DNA of 64,000 nt, taken from Patagioenas fasciata (taxonomy: Eukaryota; Chordata; Aves; Columbiformes; Columbidae). This document shows positions 25,001-36,606 of this stretch, one piece after another. The DNA is taken from contig NC_092525.1 in NCBI RefSeq assembly GCF_037038585.1, positions 21,720,867-21,784,866 of the forward strand, read 5' to 3'. Numbering within the stretch: position 1 is the first letter of the stretch; each line of letters starts with the position of its first letter. The notes below the pieces were generated by a model, which saw only the letters and a program-made list of their open reading frames with translations, did not search any database and was not told the DNA's origin. The translations under genes and the position numbers were made by a program.

Positions 25001-28000
25001 AATTATTTAGTGTGATAAATTATCAGCCTAAATGAAACTGATATGATTACAGTTAAGTGAGTTTGAGTGGTGGCACCAAGTTAGGGATTTGCTGCAATTT
25101 AGTTTAATGACCTAACAAGGTCACTTTGTAGGATCTGAACACGGTCCCTCTATATGTGACTGTGAGGCCCTCTGTCACTTGTGTCACCCATAACAAACAG
25201 CACTTATGTTCTCCAAAGAAGCTGGGAGTACTTACAAATAATAACTTTACTGGGAAGGTGATGTGTCTCCAAGGAAAAGTGAAACTTTTTTATACTCCTG
25301 TGGTAATTTAGGGCTTTCTGCTCTGCAAACACATCAGTAAATGAGGAACTAGTGGGATTAAGACATGTCCATAGAATCTTGAATCCAATCTTGTGAGCCT
25401 TTAATATAAAGAATTAAGTAATCAAAGGTAGAAGGCAGAGCTTACACAACTCGCTTTTGCCTGAGCTTCTCACCAGCTAACTGCAACCAGTTCAAACCAT
25501 GTTCCAGACCCCCCTGAAGAGCCACTTATCCGTACAAAATCACAAGAAACAGGATTTAAAAACGATCAAGTGAAAAGAGACATTTTAATCAGGTTGCTTA
25601 AACATCAGAATTTTTGTTTGCTTGCTCCTTAGCACCTGTTAATTTAAATACCACAGAAATACTTAAAGGTAAAGAGTTCTCTGTTAAAAATTTAGTCCTT
25701 CATTTCTCTTTACGTAAAGTAACACAAGGTACACAGAGCTTCCCTTCTTGCTCAGTCAGGGAACACCACATTTTAAATTCCTGATATTTTTTAGGTTGAA
25801 AACAAATATGCAGGATAAAAATCTTGTGTGTTAGATTTTCATTTGTACTACTACCATATTAAACTGTGGCAATAAGAGAGTGTAAGCCGGCTACCCCCCC
25901 CACACCTTTCAGCCCTGTTACAAACATGGCCAGGACCCGTCAAGTGCTGCTGTTTCAAAGAGGAACCTGGCCCTGTGTCCCTGCCTGTCCCCAGTGAGCA
26001 ATGAGCTGGGAGGAAGCACCCTCCACCAACCCCACATCTCTGCTCTGTGAGTTGCTTTTGGCCTCAGCTTGGCTGGTAGGTGATGGTGGTGTACAAAGGG
26101 TTTGGTGGGTGCTTGCTCATCAGATGGAACCAGACTCAAATTGTGGCTGTAGGAGTTTCACTGTTCGCAAGCAGCTCCTTTTCTGGAGCGTGAATGTTTC
26201 TGGGATAAGACTGAAGAAATCTCCCCCAAACTAGTTAAAGAAATGGGGGAGATTCTTTTCAGTAGGTTGTGCTAACTCCTTGAAATGCCAAAATCCATGA
26301 CCAGCTAGGAAAATACATGTGTGTACCTAATTCTCGTTACTTTCAGTGACAATTAGGTGTCTAAGTACTTATGTCTAAATTGTATTCATCTTTAAGTTTG
26401 TGAACTCATAAAAATTGAGTAGTAACTGGCATGTGTCTAAAATCTTTGTAGGAAATGAACTTTTACTGTCTAGAAGTACTCTGGAGAACTAAATACCTAC
26501 ACAGTTTTTATAACACTTCCTAGGACCAAGGAGATACATCATTCGTTCATTGTGGATTCCACTGGAGAATACTCTTCATTTATAATAGAATACACAAGAC
26601 AGTGTTTTAGTCTTTCTTTCAAAAGCACTAAAACCAATAACAAGAAACAGATATCTCTGACAGCTGAAAACATTTTCAATGGAGGAAGCCAAGAACCCAT
26701 CATAATTTATCTCAGTGTTATGCATCTGAGCACGCAAAAGAGGCATCAGTACATCTGTCCAAAGAAAGAACAATGTACAGGTGTGGAGCTGAGGTTCATG
26801 TAACAAAGAAAATCAGTAATTAAAAGCATCTGGTTTCAAATCCCAAGTCATTTATCTCATTGTAGAAAATGTGATCAGAATTCATTTGTAATCATGTCCA
26901 GATAGTCTTATACAGTTTTCCCCCACTTAAAGCAAAATTAGCATTAGCATAGGCTTACTTCAACAATATGTGGTTAAGAATAACTTAGTGCTTGATCATG
27001 GGGTAAAACAGTGTTTGGTCATCAGCAGAAATAGGTGGGCATGTATTTAATTCGTGTTTCTGAAAGGGCTGAATTGACATTCACTGTAGAGCCTTCAGCA
27101 CTGGGTCTCACAGTAAGCGCTGTGTTGCCTGCCTAGAGGAGACACTGTTAACAAAACTATCTTAGAGTAAACAACAACAGAATTACAGGAGAAGGTGAGA
27201 GAATAAAGGAGTTGGTCAGAGTAACTCAGGAAACATTTAAGATGGATTCAACCACAGCTCTTCTGCATTACATTAATGATTTTAGCCGTTACTGGTTTTA
27301 TCTGTATTTAAATTTACACTTATCTGTAAAGCCAGGGTTTTTTTCTTTTTTTTTTTTCAAATTTTGTTTTTCCTTTTAAGTGAAACTTCTGAAGTTAGAT
27401 GTAAACCATATACACCAAACACAATAATTTATCATGGTATAACAAATGATAACTTATTTTAATATCTCCCACTATTTGGTAGAGTGCCTTTTAGACTGTA
27501 AACTTGAAGCAAGCAGACATCGGCTACCTATACAGAATCTACCTGCACCTAGAAGCATCTTGCTGCATATTTGCCAGAGAATAATGATCTTACATGACTA
27601 AAAATAAGATAGGTCAGTCAAGCATGCAGTTCGTGCCAGAAAATATTGAGTAGACAATATCTGTGTTTGATTGCATGTCTTTGTAATTGACTTCCTGGCA
27701 ATCATGTGAACCTAAGGCAACGTTCTTTATTTAAATATTTTTGTGTATTTCTCTGACCACATTGATAAGGACTTTTTTTTTTTTCTTTTGAAATACAATT
27801 TCCTGCTAGATGGTTAGCAAGAATAAGTTCTCAAATTTACCTTACGTGTAGCAGCTTCCACTGTGGTGAGTCATCAGTTTCATTTCAAAGAACATTATTG
27901 AACAAACCCTTATAAATAAAAATGTCTTTAGATTGGCACAGTCTCCATAATGGTCACTATGATTAACTGCTCGGCAGAAATTGCACATATCAGGTTAGAA

Positions 28001-28752
28001 CAATTGTAGAGGTACTCATTTAACATAGAAAAACTGTGCTTGCGTATTTGTGTGAGTCTTTGTGTAAATGATGAAATTCATTACAATATACTCAGTTATG
28101 TTTTAAGCCCAACTGAGACTTTTATGTGTCCCTGTTAAAAAAAGATTGAGAGTATTTCAGTAAGTAATTTTGAACCCAAAGCTGTTTTCATATCACAGTT
28201 GATTAGTATTACTACAAATATTCTGAAGCAATGAAATGACCTAAGACTCTCCAGTCATATTAAAGGTCCCATGGTATCGTTCTCCATGTTGCTTCTCAGA
28301 GCTTTTGCCCTCCTTGCACAGGTGTCTGTTGACACCGCTCAGAGTGTGGGTGAGTGAAGGTGCAGAACTGGATTCATGTAATTCAAGGAAATATTTGGAA
28401 TGAAAAAGAGTATCTTGTATGCACTAGAAGCTGGGAAAAGGCTGACATGGCCTCCGTCCTACTTTAAAGATGTTACATGCGGAGGTGTCATACGCTGCCC
28501 TAGTAGCAGAGCCCGGAATGGAGCCCAAGTCTCTCAACAGCAGCTACTTGAGCTGCCAGAAGCACAGCGAGAAAGGAGGAAAACAGAAACACAGTGTCGC
28601 GTCTTACTGTCGCAGAGCAGAGATTGAGGCTTTTAAGAAGAGCAGGGTGTCACAGCCCAGTGACTTGTTTGCTCATTGTTTATAGAAAAGGGCAATAAAA
28701 TGCAATGATGCCCAGCAAGGTGATCTGCAATGAAGGATTTATTATTTATCAT

Positions 28753-28803
28753 GGAGAGGGAGGGGAAGAGGAGAAAGGAAGAAACAGGGAGAGAAGGAAA
28801 AGA
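28753..28803. repeat. Polypurine tract
   Basis: About 50 bases of G and A on the + strand, with one C, in GGAGAGGG- and GAAAGGAAG-type units. Such tracts can adopt triplex structures. No gene context is apparent. Confidence 0.8.
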
Positions 28804-31800
28804 TTCCTTGCATTCCAGAAATGCAGCCAGAGGCACCTGGCAATGATTAGTGCAAAGGTTCACCAAACTTCAGATAGAGTCCATCTTAAAAAAAAAGAAA
28901 AAAAGTTTTAGAAAAGTGAACGGTATAACTGTTTCCTGAGCATGTGCTGACAGAAATTCCCGTAGGGCAAGACCCAGAACAGAAACACGTGGCAAGAGAT
29001 TGGGTGCTATCCAGAGACCAGATTAGCAGAGCTTTACACATCATTTTTAATATTATGGGAAGAGATGAAAATCAGTGTTAACTTTTTTTTTTCCGTTAAA
29101 AAAAAATATCTCCTGGTCCTGGAACTGAATTGGACTTTCTCACAATATAAGTAACTATAATGCTTAGGGGAGAGATTTTGTGAATGAAATGGTTGGCGTG
29201 CTGGATTTATTGGTAGAACCTGGTTGCATGGAAAATTTCAGGTTTCTGTAACTAGCTGCAATACTGTACAAGTCACTTAAGATAAAACATGGAGCTTCTT
29301 TGCTTTGTACTTCTCACTCTGGTGCTTTATCATGTACTTTTCTTCATTTTAATATGAGTTACACATAATTCTCAAAGTCAAAATTGTTTGATATGGCGAT
29401 ACACTATGCCTGAGAACTGTATTACAGAATGGTTTTATAACCCAAAATATACAAAAATTTATTTGAGATAAAGGACAGATGTTTTTCAGTCTGGATTCGG
29501 TCCTGTTTCCACTGAACTCAATGGGATATGGGTCGAGGGTTTTTTGTCTAGCTGAGGAATCTGCCAATCAGACCATCACATCATAAAAAGAAAAAACCAG
29601 ACAGTTTTCATATTGGAAACATTCCTATTTTAGATATGTCTATTCTGCGGTTAGACTTAATTCCCACTCATTCAAGAAACTTAGTTTGAATTTATTTTCA
29701 TTATTTTTCAATTTTCAGTTCCATTCAGTATTTACTAATTAAATATACTGCGTGTAGCTTTTGGCAGTCAAGAGATGATCAACTAGATCATGAAAAAGCT
29801 CATTTAACACAGCTTAAAATCTGGCTTTATAATTTCTTATTCTATGTTAATTTGTCCAGAAACTGCTATTGAACAAAGACTGGCTGAAGCAAAGTGTAAA
29901 AATATTTCTTACTCAGACTAACTACTGTGAATGAATATAGAAAACATATCTTGACAGAAAGCTCAAAAAGTCAGTGCTGATGTGTATTTTTATTTTGGTT
30001 CTTTATGTTGCAATAGCATTGGAAGAAGACATTTGGTGTGCATTGTGAAAATACACAAATTCTTATACACCACTGCCTACTTGGGGAGGCTGAAACTGGA
30101 GGCAGGATAATGACTTCTACGTTTAACCCATTAGGTGTCTGCTAACTCATGGCTTAGCTAGATAGTTCCTTCACATATGCCTTGCTATTTAATATGAACA
30201 TTCACAATCCAAAATACGTTGTTAAAACAGGATCAACAAGAACACTTACGTAGAGGTCTTTCTAGGATTTCTTTTTGAGATTCTTAAAGGTATGCACTTT
30301 ATAAAATGATAGAGAAGACTAATATAACCTATGTTTTGACTTTTAATTTTTATTATTTTAAAAATCCAGATTGCTGTGAGTTTCCATTGATGTGAGTGAC
30401 AAATGCTTTGCAGTAAAAGTGAGGAATCGGCTCATTGTCTGTATCTAACACTTGATTTAATGACCCTTCAAGGGTAGTTTTCTCTCTGAGTTCAAGAGCT
30501 TCCCTTAGGGGGGGCTGTGAAGCTGAATATTTTAAGACAGTGTTTTAACACAGTGTTTAGCATGGTACAGAAATGTGTGCTGTATCACAGACAACGTATG
30601 TTATCGAGTTAGGATGAGTTCTGCTGATAGTTTTCTGTCGGTTGTGTGAATGAAGGTATTAAACAAGATTTTTCTGGTTAGTCCTTTTACTTGTCTGCTG
30701 ATGCATCCTCAGGTGAGGAACGCATTAGCTTTGCAATTCCACCTGAAATCAGAGGTCCCTCAAGACTAGTATTATGTCTTCGGCGCCATCCTACACATGG
30801 TGCTTCAAAGGCAGTTTGAAAAAGCCCACAATACCTGGTCAATCGTATGAAGTTGTATGATGAGTGAAGAGAGAGAATTTCTTCCTGATTCCTTGGGCGA
30901 TCAGTTTACATCCTGAAGCACAAGATTTTATTACCCCTTGCTTAGCATGGAAGTGTTGGTTTTGGCCATTAAATTATTCAGTCCCTTTTAAAAAACCTAC
31001 GTATTCTGTTTGATTCCGTGACTTGCTGTGGCTGTGAATGCCACAGGCCGAGGCATGCTGTGTGAGCAAAATGCTCCTTTTGTTTTAAACCAACCTGCTT
31101 CTCTCTGTGGTGTGTGCCCTGTTGCTCCCAGGCCTTGGACAGCGTGGAGAGGAGGCTGGCTCCTCCACTGCACCACTGTAATCTAAAAGCTGCATTTTAA
31201 TTTTTCATCTTTCAGTGGCATGTTTCTAGTTTTGGCAGGTTTACTTTGTAAGAAAACCCTGTCTTACTCTTGTAGTGTATCTTCAGCAGTTTTAATTCCT
31301 GTGATGACTTAGTGTATGATAACTGAATACAGCTCTTCTGGTTTCACCACTATGTAATACATGGTTAAGAAGATTCTCACTGCATACAACTGTATAGTTC
31401 CCTTTCTGTTATTATCACTGCTCAAGAGCCTTGTGCCTCATTCCTACAACACTGCTCTTCCCAAAAAATACCTGAAGTTCAAAACCAGTCAACACGTGTA
31501 AGGAACATAGACTTTTTTGGTGCACACCTCTCTGTGTGAGAGGTATTGAGAAGCCCCTACTGTTCTTAGGTCTGAAGTCACCAAAATGAATCTTCAACTG
31601 AAAAAGCTTTCCTGCTTGCATCATGTATTACATACAGCGAGAGGTTTAACAATAGCAGTTTCATGGTTTGGCAACTAGAAATCTGCTGGATTCAGAGAGG
31701 GCTTGCAAGTAACTTTGTTAGTGTCCATTGCAGATAATGGCTAAGGAATAAGGTCAATGCATGATTAACAGGTTACCTTTCACGTAAGGGACAGTTTCCA

Positions 31801-34800
31801 ATAATGGAGTAGTGAAAGCATTGCAGTGGGTTAATTTATTGTTTGAGTTACTAAGTGTTTTACCATCAAAAGCCCTTGTAAGACAGGGTAGACTATATTG
31901 ACAGTCAAACCACATCAGCAGTTCAAGTGACCTGTGAGAACCATTGATTCTTCTTAGCTTTCTCACCAGGCTGGGGAGATAGAATAAAAAGGTGTATCCT
32001 TCTGAACAGAAATATTCCGTATAGCCAGGAGCCCTCAACTTTAATGAATTAAGGAAGGCTAAGGATTTTTTTTTACATATATGTGAGTATTTATTTGTAT
32101 TTCTTCTATATAGCTATACATAGGTGCAGATATATATTGAAAGGCCCGCAAAGGACCTGCAAGTTTACTGAATTATACCAGTTACAATTAAAGTAAAATA
32201 TATGGTATTTATTATTAATATCCAAATCAAAGCAAACTGTGGGTATAGTACAGTATTAACAGGAAATGTCCAGGCTATTAGTTATTGAAACATATGCCTG
32301 AGCTACTGCCTGGGAATTTTTAATAGACCCAGCTGAGTTTCTGATGTAAGTATGTTAGTGTTTCTTCCTCCACACAGAAGGCATCTCCTTTTAAGCTATT
32401 TTCTGTTGCTCATGCATTATCTGATTTGTATCAGGAATGATTTCTTCTCTCTTTTAACAACCTGGGTATCACAGCAACCTAATTAGTAGGCAAACACTGA
32501 GGAGAGAATTTAAAGCACGGCACTGGGAACTGGACAGTTAGCTGATGAAAAATCTCTTGAGCATGCCAGAGCACATTCACACATGCACACAAAATAATAT
32601 TTTAGAGACCAGCTTGAGCTGTAGGCATTGTGATGAATATTTTAAGGCAACAAATACCCACGCTGGCCACTTGTGCTAATACAGCCAGATTTTTTTTGCT
32701 GCGCAAAGCTCCTTCCTAGCTAAAAATGGTGCCTTAGCTTCCTGTTTAGGGGAGACTGAGCAGAACATGGTCAATTTTATGGTGACCCGCTCAACTGTAC
32801 TAAACTCTTAACACAGAGGCAGCAATGGTCAAGCATTACACGGAGCTGTCAGGGTTTCAACTCCAGCTCTTGTACTTCAGGAGGTTCCCAGGATACCTGC
32901 TGCCCACAGACAGGGATGTTTGCGCGGCCCAGCGCCGTGACAGCTGTGCCGAGTGCAAGCAGTGAGCCAGCAGCTCGGCTCACCTGCTGGAGCAGGACCC
33001 CACACCTCTGCACCCCTCGGCCCCACCTGGGGAACCTCACCTGCTCTTCACCAGCCATTGCAAAGGCATTGAGGTACAAACGCTGTCACAACTGCTGAGC
33101 TCACACAGAGGAAAAACAGGAATGCAAAAGAGTGTGAACGGGAGAAGCGCTGCTTTTAAAATAACAATAAAAACTGTTAAATACTTCTCGCATGGTTAAG
33201 ATTTAAATAGCCTCTGGAATTAGATAAACTGTGTCGGGAAGCTGTGATTTTCAGTATTCCCACAGCTGGACACCTTAAATGTACCATTTCTGTTTGACAT
33301 GTAACATATTTGCAAAGAATTTAAAAATGCAATTACTCGACTATTCTGACAAAGCACTCGACAGCGAGCAGCCCCGCAGGCCTCGCTGGGGTGCCGCATT
33401 TCGCAGCAGGAGCCAGGACAAGACATTTCAAGAGATGGCAGAGGGAACCCAGCACAGGCAGCTCCAGAGTACTCGCTTACCAGAAGTATTTTCCTCCCTC
33501 ATTCAGAGTGGTTTCTGGCTCATCCAGGCCTTGGAGTTTTTAGTACATCTTTTGTTTCTCTTTTAAATGTGTGTGTGGTCATTATCCATATAAATGTCAC
33601 CATCATGAACTCTTTTAGCGATTATCTTTCCAATGAAAACAACTGCAATCTTTTAAATCTGCTTTCAGATAGAAGCATTTCCAGGCTTCTAATAGCACTT
33701 CTGGCATGTCGAGGACAATGTCTCTGTGTGTGCCATTTGAGGGGGTTGGTGACCATTTTGTAATTTGTGGTTGTGCTTTGCCGGTACCCACTTGCAGCCT
33801 CAGAAGAGACCATAGCGAAGTCTTTTCTGCATGTCCCAGCAGATAACGTCAGCCCCATCTTCATGCAATAGTTGACCACAGACGCACATTTGAGAGCATT
33901 TGCAGAAGACAGAACTTGCAGCTGGGCTGCATGACAGCTCATTTGTGTTAAAGTATTTCTCTACTGAGACCTTTGAGGAAAAACTACAGCCACATGGGAG
34001 CTGACCTTAGCATTTAGCTGCTTCTTAGCAAATGAACTTGGTATTTTTCTCCTGAGCATCTGCTCTTCAGCAGTTCAGATCCCAGAGAGCATTTTCTGTG
34101 TCTGACCTGAAGAGGGCACAGGTGGGCCCTGCATTCCCCGCGTCCCTTTTCAGCACCTCTGCAGCCTCAGGCCCTTACCCTTGGGTAGGGCAAGAGCCAT
34201 CCCAGCTTTGTTGCAGAGCTCTTTTTAATATGCACCTAAAACAAAACAAAAAAAAAAAAACAGGTAAGATTTTTTGTTTTTTTCTTGCATGTTTGCTCTT
34301 AAAATTCAACTTGAGTCCGCTTCAGTTCACACATCGTCATCATTGGAGGGAGTGTTATCTTTCTTACCAAAAAATTATTTTCCAGTTCTTACATATTTGG
34401 CTTGAAAATATCCTTGCCTTCACCCATTAAACAATACTGGCTTAATTCTTCCGTTTAGTTTGGGGATATTGAGAGTGTCTGTGGTTTGTATTATAGGCCT
34501 TATTTTCCTGCTCTGGGAGATGGAATTATTTCAGCATAGGATGGGCTGTGACTGGTTGATTTATTTCAGCCCCTTTTAATAGAGTGTCACTCTGACAGCA
34601 TTTGGCAGTGTTCCACTGCCTCTCATGTTAAATGTGATTAAGCTGTTGTCACCATTAATTCACAGATCATCTATATTTACCTCTTGAACACTGCCATGTA
34701 GTGCTTAGCCTAAGTCAAGCATAGCCTTGCTCCTCAAGTTTAATCCTAACTGCTCCAAGAAGCAGTCATGTAAACTGGTGAGGAACTGCTGTTGCAAATC

Positions 34801-35213
34801 ATGGTGTCCGAACAGCTTGTGCAGTGGTAGAGGAAGATACCAGTGAATGATTTAATTTGGTTTTAGTTGATTCTTTGTAGGCATGCAATGGTTTGCGCTC
34901 AATATGTTTTTCCAGCTAGTTGATGTATTATAACTTACAGGAGTAATTTTATTTCCATGTTTCAGGACCTGTAGCTGGGAAGCTTCATCAGGATGCCTCT
35001 CAAACAGACACGTGGTTTTTCTAGCATCTGAAAACTCTAGTGCTGTTCAAAGCGCCGCTTCTTATATTTAGCAAAAGCTCCAGAGCCAACAGAGTATACA
35101 GTTAACACAGGGACCACGCAGCCTGCACATCTGACAGTGTGACACTGGGCTATTGAGCAAAAGGCCATTTGTCACAGCTACCATAGCAGGGTTAAAGAAC
35201 CAGCTTCTTCCTG

Positions 35214-35428
35214 CCCTGTTTCCCTGAAAATAAGACAGGGGTTTATATTAATTTTTGTTCCAAAAGATGCTTACTTTTTTTTTTACATGTATAGCTGCCT
35301 GAACACTATTTAAATAGACTTTTAAAATTAACTGTAACTAGGGCTTATTTTTGGAGTAGGGTTTATATTTTGAGCATCCTCAAAAATCCTGAAAAATCAT
35401 GCTAGGGCTTATTTTCAGGGAAACAGGG
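35214..35428. mobile_element. MITE-type non-autonomous DNA transposon, 215 bp
   Basis: The element starts CCCTGTTTCCCTGAAAATAAG (35214-35234) and ends with its exact reverse complement (35408-35428), giving 21-bp perfect terminal inverted repeats. The inside is AT-rich, has no coding capacity, and repeats GGGCTTATTTT (35341 and 35405) and GGGTTTATAT (35239 and 35360). TA follows the right end and TG precedes the left, so a Tc1/mariner-like TA target site is possible but not demonstrated. The sequence reminds me of a MITE family with TTCCCYGAAAATAAG ends that is widespread in tetrapods, but I cannot name it. It sits about 1 kb before the next GLIS1 exon. Confidence 0.85.
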
Positions 35429-36421
35429 TATTTACCTCTTTACAGAGTTAGTTTAGTGCAGCTATAAAAGGCGCTTGTATGTGAATGTCCAGATTTTTGG
35501 TCCCATCTTCTGCACCGTGCCTTCTTTCTGTCTGTAAATGGCCAAACGACAGTTCTCTGACAAAGGGTTCATCCCTTCTGGGCCAGATGCTGAACCTCCC
35601 CGTTGGTGGAGCAGTCACGTTGGGACAGAGAGGAAGCATTGAAGCTTCTTTGCTCCACCAGTGGCAGATGCCCAGGGACTTCATGGAAGTGGGTTAGTGA
35701 GGTTCTTCCTGAGCTGCTGCAGCTCCTTGTGGGAGCTTTGGGTCAGGCTCTGTTCCCCAAGCAGAACTGCCCCCACACTCCTCTGCTGTCCCCAGACCCA
35801 GTCGTCTGGAGAGAATTTTCCATCTCTCAAGTACAATCACTTATCAGTCTCCTGCTGAGCACTGCTGCCACAAGCAAACACTTACTCAGGATTTTATTTG
35901 CAAGGGCAGTACTATCTGCTACAGTTGAAGCTGTATTTCTAAGTCTAAAAAATTCTACATGAGGAATAATTGGAACAAATGCTTTTCTTTTTCTTGGCTG
36001 AAATTTGGGTGTAAAGTTTCCCCCCCCATTACAGCTATGAAGGCATTACGTGGATTTACTCACTTTAACTACATTTTCCACTTGTTTTCTGGATGTGTCT
36101 CTCAGCTCACAAAATTTTAAATTAAAACTGAGCTGTGTCTAAGTTGCTTACTGAGGAGTGGTGTCATTCTAATCCTGTCATTATGACTATTACAGGAAGT
36201 CAGTGCAAAGGAAGATAAATCCTTTTCTAACGCTGTTTCCCCCCAGTGGATACCTGAAAGCTGCATTGCATTATCATGTGGGTTTTTTGCAATAAAATTT
36301 CTACCCACAAAATAAATGTTTTTATAGTTTGGCCATCATGGAAACAGGGCCATTCAAGTATTTCAGTTTCCCATATTGTGATGTGATATGTGAAGTTTTT
36401 CTGTATGTTTTTTTTTTCTAG

Positions 36422-36606
36422 GCTTGCTCCCAACATAATCTCTCCACTTGTCAGCCCCCTGAAAGCATTAGTTCCACCTTCCCTATTGCAGAAACACGGC
36501 TCTCCATCATCACACAGCCAATCACCAAACGGGCAGCAGTTTTCTGGAATACCAAATAAACCATACGCTCAGTTTCAAAACCAGTCTGTACAGCAGGGAT
36601 CTCAAG
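36422..36606 (+). CDS. GLIS1: GLIS1 coding exon: Ser/Pro/Gln-rich C-terminal region
   Basis: This 185-nt exon completes a Gly codon with GG of the previous exon. It encodes LAPNIISPLVSPLKALVPPS, then LLQKHGSPSSHSQSPNGQQF and a Gln/Asn-rich stretch ending QQGSQ. SPLVSPLKxLxPP corresponds to the conserved SPIVSPLKGLGPP block I recall from mammalian GLIS1. The Gln-rich part replaces a proline-rich stretch there, so this is a fast-changing segment. The acceptor is a long T run and CTAG; the donor is CAAG|GTAACA, weaker than its neighbours at +4 to +6. It enters in phase 2 and leaves in phase 1. An 84-base run of TTTG, C and T repeats begins only 10 bases after the donor. Confidence 0.94.

Larger units (their letters stand above)
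21543..36421 (+). other. GLIS1: Largest GLIS1 intron in the window
   Basis: This 14.9-kb phase 2 intron runs from GTAAGT to a T-rich tract and CTAG. It contains a worn CR1 fragment near 21.7 kb, a 9-bp inverted repeat at 21825, a 210-bp G/T tract, a purine-rich tract near 28.8 kb, a CpG-rich patch near 32.9-33.0 kb and a MITE at 35214-35428. Long AT-rich stretches (about 23.5-25.0, 26.8-28.2 and 29.3-30.5 kb) show no recognisable transposon. I found no extra coding exon, and the proteins of the flanking exons join without a gap. Confidence 0.7.

Noticed and set aside
35461..35475. TATAAAAGGCGC as a core promoter
   Set aside because: A good TATA-box match, but with no transcript, initiator or downstream exon to support it, chance is as likely in AT-rich intron sequence.
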